A stretch of DNA of 64,000 bases, from positions 1-64,000 of the forward strand of contig JANPDI010000031.1 in assembly GCA_031431435.1 (NCBI GenBank). Direction: 5' to 3'. Each line of letters starts with the position of its first letter. The first letter of the stretch is position 1. Position numbers and translations under genes: made by a program. This document shows, piece after piece, positions 25,838 through 33,329 of this stretch. The stretch is from UKL13-2 sp031431435 (GTDB lineage: Bacteria > Pseudomonadota > Gammaproteobacteria > Burkholderiales > Usitatibacteraceae). The notes under the pieces are model-generated. The model searched no databases and was not told the origin of the DNA. It saw only the letters and a program-made list of their open reading frames with translations.

Positions 25838-28059
25838 CAAAGCGTGTGGTGGTCCGCGTTGCGGCGCGGGGTTACGTTGATGGACGTTACATCGGCGAAG
25901 AAAAAGAAGTCATTGAAGCGGTTGATCCGTCCGGCCGCGGCAAACGCGGGCGTGGAAAGTCAGCCGGTAAGAATGACAATATCGGCAATGACAACCGCGG
26001 CAATCGCGTCGCCGGGCGCGGCGGCAAGCGCGGCGACGCGCGTACCGGTCCAAGGGGTGCAGGCGGCGCAGCAGGTGCGGCCAAAGACGGCAGCCGTCGC
26101 CGTCAGGCGCGCGGCGCTGGCGGGGCCGCTGGTTCGGGCACACGCGACGGCAATGTGATGCCGGGTGTACCGGGCGCGCCGTCGCCGCGTACACCGCGAC
26201 AGCCGCGTCAGACCGGTGAGCGCAACAGTCGCGGCGGACGCGGCGGGAATCCACGCGCACCAGGCGCGGCGGGCAATTCATTGTTGCCGGGCGGGGACGT
26301 TTCCGGCAATGCGGGCACACGTGCAAGACGCGGTCGTGGTGGTAAAAAAACGCCATTTCGGGTCGGTGCAGGTGGCCCAAATGCTCGACCGGGCGGAATC
26401 AATCCGGACGGCCCGCGTGCGTTGATTTCAGAAGTTGCCGAAACCCGGCGCTGGGGAGACGAGTCAAAATCAGGTCAGTTTGCCGAGGCGCTGGCAAAGG
26501 AAGAAACAGTCAAACGCGAGCGGCTGCACAAGGTGCTTGCACAATCCGGCCATGGCTCGAGACGAGACATGGAAATTATGATTTCGTCGGGCCGCGTGAT
26601 GGTCAACGGAATTGTCGCGACCACCGGCACGAGTGTGTCGCCAAGTGACGCGATTATGATCGACCGGCACTTGGTGAAGCTCAAATTTGATGAGGCGTTG
26701 CCGCGTGTTTTGCTCTATCACAAACCGGAGGGCGAGATTGTCACGACCAACGACCCGGGCAATCGGATCACGGTGTTTGACAATTTGCCGCCTGTTGAAA
26801 ACGGCAAGTGGATGTCTATCGGGCGTCTCGATATCAATACGTCGGGGCTGCTTATTTTTACCACCAGTGGTGAGCTTGCGAACCGCTTGATGCATCCGCG
26901 TTATGAGGTTGAACGCGAATATGCGGTTCGGGTGCTTGGTGAACTCACCGACGAGCAGACCGCGCGTCTGCTGGCTGGTGTGTCGATTGCGGCCGAGCCG
27001 GATGAAGATGAGGATGAAACGCCTGTTGAGCATCCCGCAAAGTTTGATTCGATCGACAAACGAGGTGGGGAAGGCGTCAACCAGTGGTATCACGTGGTGT
27101 TGCGCGAAGGGCGCAATCGGGAAGTGCGAAAAATGTTCGAAGCGGTCGGTCTGACGGTTTCCCGACTGATTCGCGTCCGCTTTGGAAAGATCGGCCTGCC
27201 ACCGCGACTCACGCGTGGCCGCATGGTCGAGTTGGACACATCACAGGTTCGTGCGGTGTTGAAATGGGTTGGGATGGAAGTTGAGGGCCACATTGGCGCG
27301 TTGCCGACCAACACCCAGCCCAATCGGGGACAGCGCAAAAGCGCCGATCCACAAGGTGATGGTGAAGCCGCCGGTCAGCGCGAGCGGGGCGAACCAAGGG
27401 GGCGCGGGCGTCGTGGCCGCGGCCGGGAAAGTGCCGCATTGCCGTCTGGCGAATCCACCGATTTTGTTGCCGGTGACGCCGCGGTGCGGGACTTTCAAGA
27501 GAGCCATTCTGAAATCATCGCCGGTGATATTGAATCAGGGTTGTCGGTTGTGATTGACGCTTCTGCTTCAGGCCAACAGCATGGTGCGAAAACGACCGAG
27601 CAGCCGCCCCGACAGGGCAAAGGCCGCGGCCGCAATGCGCGCCGCTCACGCGGCGGCCGGGATGGCGGACAGTTGACCGCAGGTGGTCAGACACCGGCCG
27701 ACGGAAATGAGTCGATCGGCAATTTGCGGGGCAAGGCAGCAATTGGCAATAACGAAGCGCCCCGAGACGTTAGCGACAATATTGGCAATCAGATCCGCAA
27801 CGATTCGTTCGGCGGCCAGGACGAGGGCCCGGATGACGCCATCGGTAATCGTATCGCGCCGGTTGGTGGCAACCCGGGGCCACGTGGCAATCCACCGACC
27901 AATCGCGGCGGGCGGAGTTCGTCTGGCGCGGGGCGAGGCCAGGGTCGTGTTCGCACCGCGGGAAACGCAGGCGGTCAGGCGGCTGCAGATGGCGGGAGAC
28001 GGCATTCACGCGGACGGCGCAAGCCGCCCAATGGCACGGACAACTCTGGAAATCGATAG
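25834..28059 (+). CDS. rluB: 23S rRNA pseudouridine synthase (RluB/RsuA family) with long disordered tails
   Basis: RluB converts uridine 2605 (E. coli numbering) in 23S rRNA to pseudouridine. The 741-residue protein is far longer than E. coli RluB (about 290). Residues 1 to about 225 are Gly/Arg/Asn-rich; an S4 RNA-binding domain begins near residue 230 (RLHKVLAQSGHGSRRDMEIMI). The catalytic Asp333 is in GRLDINTSGLL, with LREGRNREVRKMFEAVGL closing the core near residue 440. Residues about 490-741 are again Arg/Gly/Asn-rich with repeated IGN tripeptides. Basic tails are common in betaproteobacterial homologues and may aid RNA binding, but these are large. It closes the run from trpS and converges with prmB. 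Confidence 0.9.
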   Translation: MTKRVVVRVAARGYVDGRYIGEEKEVIEAVDPSGRGKRGRGKSAGKNDNIGNDNRGNRVAGRGGKRGDARTGPRGAGGAAGAAKDGSRRRQARGAGGAAGSGTRDGNVMPGVPGAPSPRTPRQPRQTGERNSRGGRGGNPRAPGAAGNSLLPGGDVSGNAGTRARRGRGGKKTPFRVGAGGPNARPGGINPDGPRALISEVAETRRWGDESKSGQFAEALAKEETVKRERLHKVLAQSGHGSRRDMEIMISSGRVMVNGIVATTGTSVSPSDAIMIDRHLVKLKFDEALPRVLLYHKPEGEIVTTNDPGNRITVFDNLPPVENGKWMSIGRLDINTSGLLIFTTSGELANRLMHPRYEVEREYAVRVLGELTDEQTARLLAGVSIAAEPDEDEDETPVEHPAKFDSIDKRGGEGVNQWYHVVLREGRNREVRKMFEAVGLTVSRLIRVRFGKIGLPPRLTRGRMVELDTSQVRAVLKWVGMEVEGHIGALPTNTQPNRGQRKSADPQGDGEAAGQRERGEPRGRGRRGRGRESAALPSGESTDFVAGDAAVRDFQESHSEIIAGDIESGLSVVIDASASGQQHGAKTTEQPPRQGKGRGRNARRSRGGRDGGQLTAGGQTPADGNESIGNLRGKAAIGNNEAPRDVSDNIGNQIRNDSFGGQDEGPDDAIGNRIAPVGGNPGPRGNPPTNRGGRSSSGAGRGQGRVRTAGNAGGQAAADGGRRHSRGRRKPPNGTDNSGNR

Positions 28060-28080
28060 GCCGGGTGCGTCGCCGGCCGA

Positions 28081-29070
28081 TTACTTGGCCGCCAACAGCG
28101 TTTCACGGTCAACGACAAACACCACCTCGCCGCCAACGCTGGTTTCAGGCCACGTAAACGCGGTTTTCGGAAACGCTTGTTCAACGCCCTCACGATTAAA
28201 GCCGACTTCAACCACCAATACCCCATTGGCATAGAGGTGGCTGGTCGCGGCAGCCATGATGGTCCGAACGTGGTCAAGGCCATCCTCACCCGAGGCCAAC
28301 GCCATTTCTGGTTCACGACGATACTCGTCCGGCAGTTTGGACATGGATTCTGACGAGACGTACGGCGGGTTGCTGATGATCACGTCATAGTGTTTTGCAC
28401 CAAGCGATTCAAACATGTCGGAGGCGACAAGGTTGATCCGGTCGTCGAGACCATAGTCGCGAATATTTTTGCGTGCGACCTCAAGCGCATCGTGCGAGGC
28501 ATCCACGGCATCAACCGTTGCGTGGGGGAATGACAATGCCGCCAGAATGGCCAGACAACCCGAACCGGTGCAAAGATCAAGCACGCGTCCGACACCGCGG
28601 GGATTTTCCACCCACGGCGCAAGATCGTCCCGCAGCAATTCGGCGATAAACGAACGCGGAACAATCACACGTTTATCGACGTAAAACTTGTATTCACCCA
28701 GCCACGCTTCATGTGTAAGGTAGGCGACCGGAATGCGCTCACGTACACGGCGTTCAATCACGCCCAACACGGCATCACGTTCGGCGCCGGTCAACTTTGC
28801 ATCCAGAAACGGCTCGAGCCGATCCAACGGCAAATGCAGGGTATGCAAGATAAGGTAAACCGCCTCGTCATAAGCCGACGCGGAGCCATGACCGAAGAAC
28901 AGCTTTTGTTCGATGAATTGGCTGACCGCGAATCGAAGCAGATCGCGCACGCTGGAAAGTTCACGACGGGCGGCGTCGTATATGCCGATGTCACTGGCAC
29001 CTTCCGCAGAACTGCCGGATTGCAGGGGCGTTAATTTTGTCGATGACGCAGACGACGCTTTGCTGGGCAT
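28081..29070 (-). CDS. prmB: Ribosomal protein L3 N5-glutamine methyltransferase
   Basis: PrmB methylates a glutamine of ribosomal protein L3. The protein has 329 residues with the family segment FFGHGSASAYDEAVYLILHTL, which separates PrmB from PrmC, then PVAYLTHEAWLGEYKFYVD and VPRSFIAELL. The S-adenosylmethionine site is VLDLCTGSGCLAI and the catalytic motif is NPPY (VIISNPPYVSSE). The first 30 residues are a Ser-rich extension; a start further in is possible. It converges with rluB, with a 6-bp GC hairpin in the 21-base gap. Confidence 0.93.
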   Translation of the reverse strand: MPSKASSASSTKLTPLQSGSSAEGASDIGIYDAARRELSSVRDLLRFAVSQFIEQKLFFGHGSASAYDEAVYLILHTLHLPLDRLEPFLDAKLTGAERDAVLGVIERRVRERIPVAYLTHEAWLGEYKFYVDKRVIVPRSFIAELLRDDLAPWVENPRGVGRVLDLCTGSGCLAILAALSFPHATVDAVDASHDALEVARKNIRDYGLDDRINLVASDMFESLGAKHYDVIISNPPYVSSESMSKLPDEYRREPEMALASGEDGLDHVRTIMAAATSHLYANGVLVVEVGFNREGVEQAFPKTAFTWPETSVGGEVVFVVDRETLLAAK

Positions 29071-29084
29071 TGTTGTAGGCCTTG

Positions 29085-29648
29085 TTAATGAACGCGATCG
29101 ACTGATTTGGTCATGTTGTTATCTGCTTGCATCGGCAATAATCGTCCATCACGTGCCGCGACGGTGGGACCAACCCTGTCCTCGATATATTTGCGCAACC
29201 CAGGTTTGCTGCCTGCCATGAAAAATGCCTCCGCCATGACAAACAGCGGGCCGATCGCAAGCCCCATCACATCATCTGTAAACGCTGGTTTGACACCTTC
29301 ATATCGGTGGCCGACAAACTGGATGATCCAGCCAACCACAAATAATGCCAGCGCAAGTCCGAGCGCAACCGCCCAGCCGGTCTGGGATGAAATCAACGAC
29401 GCGGCCAGACCACAAATCACCAAAAACACCAACATCGCCAATCCAATCGAACGATCCAGCCATAGGTAATATGCGCCGGCCAGTCCTATACCAATCCAGC
29501 CGGCATGGAGCGGCCCGACGGATAGTTGCGCGAGTGCCAGCACCACTGAAAAAACGATGACGGGCACGCCTATAAAATGGGTGACGATATTGCGCTGGTC
29601 GCGGTGGTAAGCGGCGTATTGTGTCAGGTGTTGTTCGATGTTTTTCAC
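29085..29648 (-). CDS. DUF962/Mpo1-like membrane protein
   Basis: The family is named for yeast Mpo1, an iron-dependent dioxygenase in fatty acid alpha-oxidation; bacterial members are little studied. The 187-residue protein has the conserved YAAYHRDQRNIVTHFIGVP at the N-terminus and QFVGHRYEGVKPAFTDD later, whose histidines are the proposed metal ligands, plus about four membrane helices. I use the GTG at 29648 (MKNIEQHLTQY), which starts the family-like helix. A TTG at 29681 would place the start inside a perfect inverted repeat. It lies 14 bases upstream of prmB and may share its transcript. Confidence 0.82.
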   Translation of the reverse strand: MKNIEQHLTQYAAYHRDQRNIVTHFIGVPVIVFSVVLALAQLSVGPLHAGWIGIGLAGAYYLWLDRSIGLAMLVFLVICGLAASLISSQTGWAVALGLALALFVVGWIIQFVGHRYEGVKPAFTDDVMGLAIGPLFVMAEAFFMAGSKPGLRKYIEDRVGPTVAARDGRLLPMQADNNMTKSVDRVH

Positions 29649-29669
29649 GGTGCTGGGCAAGGCTAGGTA

Positions 29670-29695
29670 CGCCAGCCACAATTTTGTGGCTGGCG
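29670..29695. repeat. Perfect 12-bp inverted repeat before the DUF962 gene
   Basis: CGCCAGCCACAA and TTGTGGCTGGCG are separated by TT. It lies about 20 bases upstream of the GTG start of the leftward DUF962 gene. No T-run follows on either strand, so a terminator is unlikely; an operator or an mRNA hairpin near the translation start are options. Confidence 0.6.
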
Positions 29696-29836
29696 GTTGA
29701 GTTTATCAGTTAGTGCCGACTGCTGAAATGTGACCAGCACCCGGCTTCATAGCAGTGATGTGTGCGCAATGGTCGGCACCAGCAGGAACCATTGTTATTC
29801 AAAAGCAACCGACCAACCGCCAATTTGAAACACATT

Positions 29837-29894
29837 GTTTGGCGGCTGTTTTCAGGCAAAAATATCCCGAAACGCCCGCCAATAAAGGACTTTC
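29837..29894. repeat. Dispersed palindromic element, copy B
   Basis: TTTGGCGG (29838-29845) pairs with CCGCCAA (29877-29882 region), and the inner GTTTTCAGG faces CCCGAAAC. It ends AATAAAGGACTTTC, overlapping the stop codon of the EamA gene. Core TTTTCAGGCAAAAA equals that of copy A, and the ending equals that of copy E. Confidence 0.65.
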
Positions 29895-30822
29895 ATTTGC
29901 GGGTGACGAGCGCAACGCCGCAGGCAGATACCGCCAAGCCGCCAATCGCGAGCGCTGACAATGACTCCTGAAATAGGACGAACGCCATGATGGCCGTGAC
30001 CGAGGGGGTCAAAAAAAACAGGCTCACGACTTTTGACGCGGCACCATGTCGGATCATGAGATACAACAGCGAGATCGCGCCAATCGATAACACGACCGCT
30101 AGCCAAAAGATGGCAAACACAAATTGTGGCGCCCAAACCACCGCGCGGGTTTCAAAAATCAGGGAAAGTGCGAATAGAAAAACACCGGTCGCGGTGAATT
30201 GGATGACGCCGCCGGTCCGCAAATCCATGTTCTGGCAAAACCGCTTTTGGTACAACGTGCCGAGGGTAATGCCCAGCAATGCCACGATTGCGGCAACAAG
30301 CGCATCGAGGCGCACCTCGTCCAGCACATATTTGCTGGCGATAACCATTACCACGCCGGTGAATCCCAGCCCCATCCCGAGCCATTGAATACGGCCGAGG
30401 CGTTCGTTGAGCAGCATGCCGGAAAGAAACGCCGTCAACAGCGGCTGCAGTCCGGCAATCAACGCAATAAACCCGAGCGGAAGCTTGAGATTGATGGCGT
30501 ACAACACGCCTGAAAGATAAGTGGCGTGCACCAGTAAACCGGCCACCGCAATATGCGCGAATGTTTTCCAGTCGCGCGGCCAGGGTGCCCGTGAAAGCAG
30601 TGAAATCGCCATCAAAATTGACACGACAATCAACATGCGGACCGACGTGAGGGTAAACGGCTCGGCGTATGGCAAGGCATAACGGGAGCCGATAAAGCCG
30701 GTGCTCCAGAGTAAAACAAACATTGCCGGTGCGGCATCGAGCCAGGCCGGCGGGTGGGGAACGTTGTTTGGCAAGAGTCGGCGCCGGTCGTCGGTATGCA
30801 TGATTATCGCACCGGTCGGCAT
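29893..30822 (-). CDS. DMT-superfamily (EamA) transporter
   Basis: The protein has about 309 residues and ten predicted membrane helices arranged as two EamA repeats. Typical first-repeat residues are MFVLLWSTGFIGSRYALPYAEPFTLTSVRMLI, and the second repeat ends ASKVVSLFFLTPSVTAIMAFVLFQESLSALAIGG. Members export amino acids, metabolites or drugs; the substrate cannot be told here. Two ATG starts are possible (30822 and 30801), neither with a strong ribosome-binding site, and the first 25 residues are hydrophilic. It is divergent from tctB, and a palindromic repeat directly follows its stop. Confidence 0.87.
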   Translation of the reverse strand: MPTGAIIMHTDDRRRLLPNNVPHPPAWLDAAPAMFVLLWSTGFIGSRYALPYAEPFTLTSVRMLIVVSILMAISLLSRAPWPRDWKTFAHIAVAGLLVHATYLSGVLYAINLKLPLGFIALIAGLQPLLTAFLSGMLLNERLGRIQWLGMGLGFTGVVMVIASKYVLDEVRLDALVAAIVALLGITLGTLYQKRFCQNMDLRTGGVIQFTATGVFLFALSLIFETRAVVWAPQFVFAIFWLAVVLSIGAISLLYLMIRHGAASKVVSLFFLTPSVTAIMAFVLFQESLSALAIGGLAVSACGVALVTRK

Positions 30823-30984
30823 CACCGCACGTTTGCACGACCCAGATCAAGTGCCCGACTTTCAGAATCATCATCGGGTGTCATACAATGCGCTACCGCC
30901 GGTCAAAAAGGTACAATCAAAAATGTATCAAAACCGGCAAGATCACCCAAAAAAACTAATCTGTTGAATTCGATAGGGGGAGCC

Positions 30985-31443
30985 ATGCATTTACGCAATC
31001 CGAAGGACTTTTGGGCCGGCGTGTTGTTCGCCGCCATTGGTTTTGCTTTTGCCATCGTCGTCAAAGTGGCGGAATACCCGATGGGCACGGCAAGTCGCAT
31101 GGGCGCGGGTTATTTCCCGTTTGTGCTGGGCACCATTCTCGGCGTTCTCGGATTGATCATTGTTGCCAAGGCGCTGGTATCTGACGGTGATCGTGTACCA
31201 AAGTTTGCGTGGCGGCCGATCATTTTTATTTTGGGCGCGGTGATCATATTTGGTCTGACTGCCAAGACGATTGGATTGGCGCTCGCCATTGTGGTGCTTG
31301 TCATGATCGCTTCGTTTGGTGGTCACGAATTTAGGATGAAGGAGCAGTTGATCGCCAGTGTCGTTCTGGCGATTGGTTCGATTGCGGTATTTGTCTACGG
31401 CTTGAAGTTGCCGTTTCCCATTTGGCCTTCTTTTTTCAATTAA
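30985..31443 (+). CDS. Tripartite tricarboxylate transporter small membrane subunit TctB
   Basis: The 152-residue membrane protein has four hydrophobic helices and the TctB features RNPKDFWAGVLFAAIGFAFAIV and the RMGAGYFPFVLGTILGVLG segment. It forms the membrane part of a TTT carrier with TctA and normally works with a periplasmic binding protein, TctC. AGGGGG precedes the ATG at 30985. tctA follows 12 bases downstream. No tctC gene is present in this window, so an unlinked binding protein probably serves it, as is common in Burkholderiales. Confidence 0.9.
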   Translation: MHLRNPKDFWAGVLFAAIGFAFAIVVKVAEYPMGTASRMGAGYFPFVLGTILGVLGLIIVAKALVSDGDRVPKFAWRPIIFILGAVIIFGLTAKTIGLALAIVVLVMIASFGGHEFRMKEQLIASVVLAIGSIAVFVYGLKLPFPIWPSFFN

Positions 31444-31455
31444 GGAGAAGTCTCA

Positions 31456-32961
31456 ATGGACGCGCTAATTGCGAATCTTAGTCTTGGCTTCAGTGTGGCG
31501 TTGCAGCCCGAGGCGCTGATGTATTGTTTGATCGGCTGTTTGCTGGGCACACTGATTGGTGTCTTGCCCGGGATCGGCCCGGTCGCCACCATCGCGATGT
31601 TGCTGCCGGCAACGTTTGCGTTAAAGCCGGAATTTTCACTGATCATGCTGGCCGGTATCTATTACGGTGCGCAATACGGAGGCTCAACCACTGCCATTCT
31701 GGTCAATATTCCCGGGGAATCATCGTCAGTGGTGACGGCGCTGGATGGTTACCAAATGGCGCGCAATGGGCGTGCCGGCGCAGCCTTGACGGTCGCCGCG
31801 CTGGGCTCGTTTTTTGCCGGATGTGTCGCAACCATCTTGCTCGCCGTTGCCGCACCGCCGCTGGCTGAAATTGCATTCAAATTCGGCCCCGCAGAATATT
31901 TTTCACTAATGACGCTGGGTCTGATTGCCGCCGTTGTGCTGGCGCACGGTTCGGTGGTCAAGGCCATCGCCATGATCATTCTGGGGCTGTTGCTCGGGCT
32001 GATCGGCACAGATGTGAATTCGGGCATGGCGCGATTTAATTTTTCCATTCCTGAATTGGTTGATGGCATTGGTTTTGTGGTGATTGCGATGGGCGTATTT
32101 GGTTTTGCCGAGATCATCAAGAATTTGGAGCAGGGCGACGAGAGTGAAGTGTTTGTGCACAAGGTGGGCAGTCTGTTGCCGACCATGAAAGACTTCAAGG
32201 ACGCCTGGCCCGCTGTTTTGCGCGGAACCGGGTTGGGCTCATTGCTGGGCATCCTGCCGGGCGGCGGCGCGGTGTTGGCATCGTTCTCGGCCTATACGCT
32301 GGAAAAGAAAATTGCCAAAGACCCTTCACAGTTTGGCAAAGGCGATATTCGCGGCGTCGCCGCGCCGGAGTCGGCCAACAATGCCGCGGCACAAACCTCG
32401 TTTATCCCGTTGCTGACGCTGGGTATCCCGCCGAATCCGGTGATGGCGCTGATGGTCGGCGCGATGATCATCCAGGGGATTCAGCCCGGTCCGCAGGTGA
32501 TGACCGAAAAACCACAGCTGTTCTGGGGCATGATTGTTTCAATGTGGCTCGGCAACCTGATGCTGGTGATTCTGAATCTGCCGTTGATTGGCATGTGGAT
32601 AAAGTTGCTGACGGTGCCCTATCGGCTGCTCTACCCGGCGATTTTGGTGTTTTGTTGCATCGGTGTCTATTCACTGTCCAATAGTCCCTTCGATGTGGTG
32701 TTCACCGCGATTTTTGGCTTCATTGGGTACCTTTTCCTCAAGCTTGGCTGCGAACCCGCACCACTGCTGTTGGGTTTCATTCTTGGCCCGATGATGGAAG
32801 AAAATCTGCGCCGGGCAATGTTGTTATCGCGGGGCGACGCGACGGTGTTTGTCACAAGACCGCTGTCGGCAACGTTACTGGGAATTGCCGCGCTGTTGTT
32901 GGTCATCATCGCCTTGCCCGCCATCCGTGCCAAACGCGAAGAGGCGTTTGTCGAAGAATAG
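31456..32961 (+). CDS. Tripartite tricarboxylate transporter large membrane subunit TctA
   Basis: TctA is the 501-residue permease of the TTT family with about twelve helices. Two internal-repeat signatures are plain: LIGVLPGIGPVATIAMLLP early, and LLGILPGGGAVLASFSAYTLEKK later. YYGAQYGGSTTAILVNIPGE and TLGIPPNPVMALMVGAM are also characteristic. It imports di- or tricarboxylates or related anions; the actual substrate is set by the absent TctC partner. AAGGAG lies just upstream, and a strong terminator follows the stop, so tctBA is a two-gene operon. Confidence 0.95.
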   Translation: MDALIANLSLGFSVALQPEALMYCLIGCLLGTLIGVLPGIGPVATIAMLLPATFALKPEFSLIMLAGIYYGAQYGGSTTAILVNIPGESSSVVTALDGYQMARNGRAGAALTVAALGSFFAGCVATILLAVAAPPLAEIAFKFGPAEYFSLMTLGLIAAVVLAHGSVVKAIAMIILGLLLGLIGTDVNSGMARFNFSIPELVDGIGFVVIAMGVFGFAEIIKNLEQGDESEVFVHKVGSLLPTMKDFKDAWPAVLRGTGLGSLLGILPGGGAVLASFSAYTLEKKIAKDPSQFGKGDIRGVAAPESANNAAAQTSFIPLLTLGIPPNPVMALMVGAMIIQGIQPGPQVMTEKPQLFWGMIVSMWLGNLMLVILNLPLIGMWIKLLTVPYRLLYPAILVFCCIGVYSLSNSPFDVVFTAIFGFIGYLFLKLGCEPAPLLLGFILGPMMEENLRRAMLLSRGDATVFVTRPLSATLLGIAALLLVIIALPAIRAKREEAFVEE

Positions 32962-32987
32962 CGGCGCAGCAGGCAATTTTTGTTCAC

Positions 32988-33018
32988 AAGAGCCCCGCTG
33001 TGCGGGGCTCTTTGTTTT
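32988..33018 (+). terminator. Rho-independent terminator after tctA
   Basis: AAGAGCCCCGC-TGT-GCGGGGCTCTT followed by TGTTTT, 26 bases after the tctA stop. An 11-bp stem with a three-base loop. Confidence 0.9.
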
Positions 33019-33103
33019 GCCGGTCAAAGGCGTTTGTCTATTTGTGCGTCGCAGCGTGTCGATGCGCTGACGTAAAATAGCAATTAAATTGCCGAGATCA
33101 AAC

Positions 33104-33328
33104 ATGGAAAGTAGTGTTGTTGTTTCTGCATCCGGCGGGTTCGATGCTTCAATGCCCCCGCAACCACCACGCAAGCCCGAACCATACGAGTGTTGTGGTA
33201 CCGGCTGCATTCCGTGTGTGATGGACATTTATGAAGAAGAGCTTTGGCAGTATGAAAAAGATATGAAGGCATGGCACGCCAAAAACGATGTCGATCAGTT
33301 GATTGAAGCACCTTTGAAAGCAGACTGA
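33104..33328 (+). CDS. Small cysteine-rich protein with oxidoreductase-like domain
   Basis: The protein has 74 residues. The central PPRKPEPYECCGTGCIPCVMDIYEEELWQYEKDMKAW matches the short oxidoreductase-like N-terminal domain (Oxidored-like), whose pattern is PxxPxxxECCGxGCxxCVxDxY. Four cysteines (CC, C, C) suggest metal binding or redox activity; the actual function is unknown. The ATG at 33104 is preferred to a TTG at 33089. Its stop is directly followed by the start of the transferase gene, so the two are probably co-translated. Confidence 0.8.
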   Translation: MESSVVVSASGGFDASMPPQPPRKPEPYECCGTGCIPCVMDIYEEELWQYEKDMKAWHAKNDVDQLIEAPLKAD

Positions 33329-33329
33329 A

